A DNA stretch of 32,386 bases from Deltaproteobacteria bacterium (lineage in GTDB: Bacteria > Desulfobacterota > Syntrophia > Syntrophales > UBA6807): assembly GCA_016936905.1 (NCBI GenBank), contig JAFGWZ010000298.1, forward strand, positions 1 through 32,386, in the 5' to 3' direction. The notes under the pieces are model-generated. The model saw nothing but the letters and a program-made list of their open reading frames with translations, did not search any database and had not been told where the DNA came from. Numbering within the stretch: position 1 is the first letter of the stretch; each line of letters starts with the position of its first letter. A program made the translations under genes and the position numbers. Of the stretch, positions 32,239-32,386 are shown in pieces.

Positions 32239-32386
32239 TAGGACAAGATGGGAGCCAGTTGGGCTCCGTAAAAAAACACCTGCTTTTTCTGCAGAGTGAA
32301 TTGATGGACTCGCAAAAAGTCCTCATCAAATAACTAGTTAAAATAATTTACAAATATGTCATTTATTCCTTGCATTCCGGCCCGCG
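32239..32386. other. Right edge, no gene identified
   Basis: The last 148 bp hold a hairpin GGAGCC-AGTTG-GGCTCC (about 32250-32266) followed by seven A rather than T, so it is not an intrinsic terminator on this strand. The final 60 bp are AT-rich and may be the promoter region of a gene outside the window. Confidence 0.4.

Noticed and set aside
32250-32273. Terminator after the TPR/CsgG-like gene
   Set aside because: The hairpin GGAGCC/GGCTCC is followed by A residues, not T, on the coding strand.
1-32386. CRISPR array, tRNA, rRNA or prophage genes
   Set aside because: I found no regularly spaced repeats, cloverleaf-like segments, rRNA sequence or phage structural genes on either strand.

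Overview
The window reads as a chromosomal segment of an anaerobic deltaproteobacterium (Desulfobacterota), most like the Syntrophales/Syntrophus type. This is inferred from gene content, not from a marker gene. Supporting features are two acyl-CoA dehydrogenases, a FixABCX-type electron transfer flavoprotein (ETF) system, paired PilT/PilU ATPases, a GYD-domain protein, a DUF4301 protein, a Cam-type gamma carbonic anhydrase and short dispersed TTTCACGTT-like repeats. There are no rRNA or tRNA genes, no CRISPR array and no phage genes.

Left part (1-9.1 kb): a minus-strand operon (small helical protein, HD phosphohydrolase, start of a lipoprotein cut by the window edge) faces away from an isolated acyl-CoA dehydrogenase with its own promoter and a textbook terminator. 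Next come a double-LysM exported protein whose stop codon overlaps the TTG start of a PP-loop sulfur-transferase-like enzyme, then a GYD-domain gene and a DUF4301 gene. A complete insertion sequence (6141-7492) has 25-bp perfect inverted ends and a 6-bp TTTACC target duplication. It landed between the GYD gene and the best promoter I can find for it.

Middle (9.1-21 kb): pilT, pilU and a receiver-like protein lacking the phosphoacceptor Asp form a plus-strand pilus-retraction group. A minus-strand set follows (rmlB, coaE, cam). A 163-bp inverted-repeat-bounded element carrying a promoter then precedes a HAD hydrolase and a membrane-anchored protein of unknown function. After these are a long GpsA-like dehydrogenase, FtsH and a spermidine-synthase-like protein.

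Right part (21-32.4 kb): a small lipoprotein, an aldo/keto reductase and a C-terminal remnant of a Kbl-type PLP enzyme lead into a minus-strand cluster. In transcription order this is an unknown 126-aa protein, fixC, fixX, an acyl-CoA dehydrogenase, fixA/etfB and fixB/etfA. It should carry electrons between an acyl-CoA/enoyl-CoA couple and a membrane or ferredoxin acceptor. A 120-bp mobile-like repeat sits between etfB and etfA, and a diverged relative lies at 18272-18392. The window ends with azlC-azlD and an EamA-type exporter, then a TPR/CsgG-like lipoprotein.

The observations most worth following are the fixCX-acd-fixAB cluster, the repeat inside it, the insertion sequence with bipartite palindromic ends at a transcription start, the pseudo-receiver beside pilT/pilU, and the promoter-bearing inverted-repeat element.
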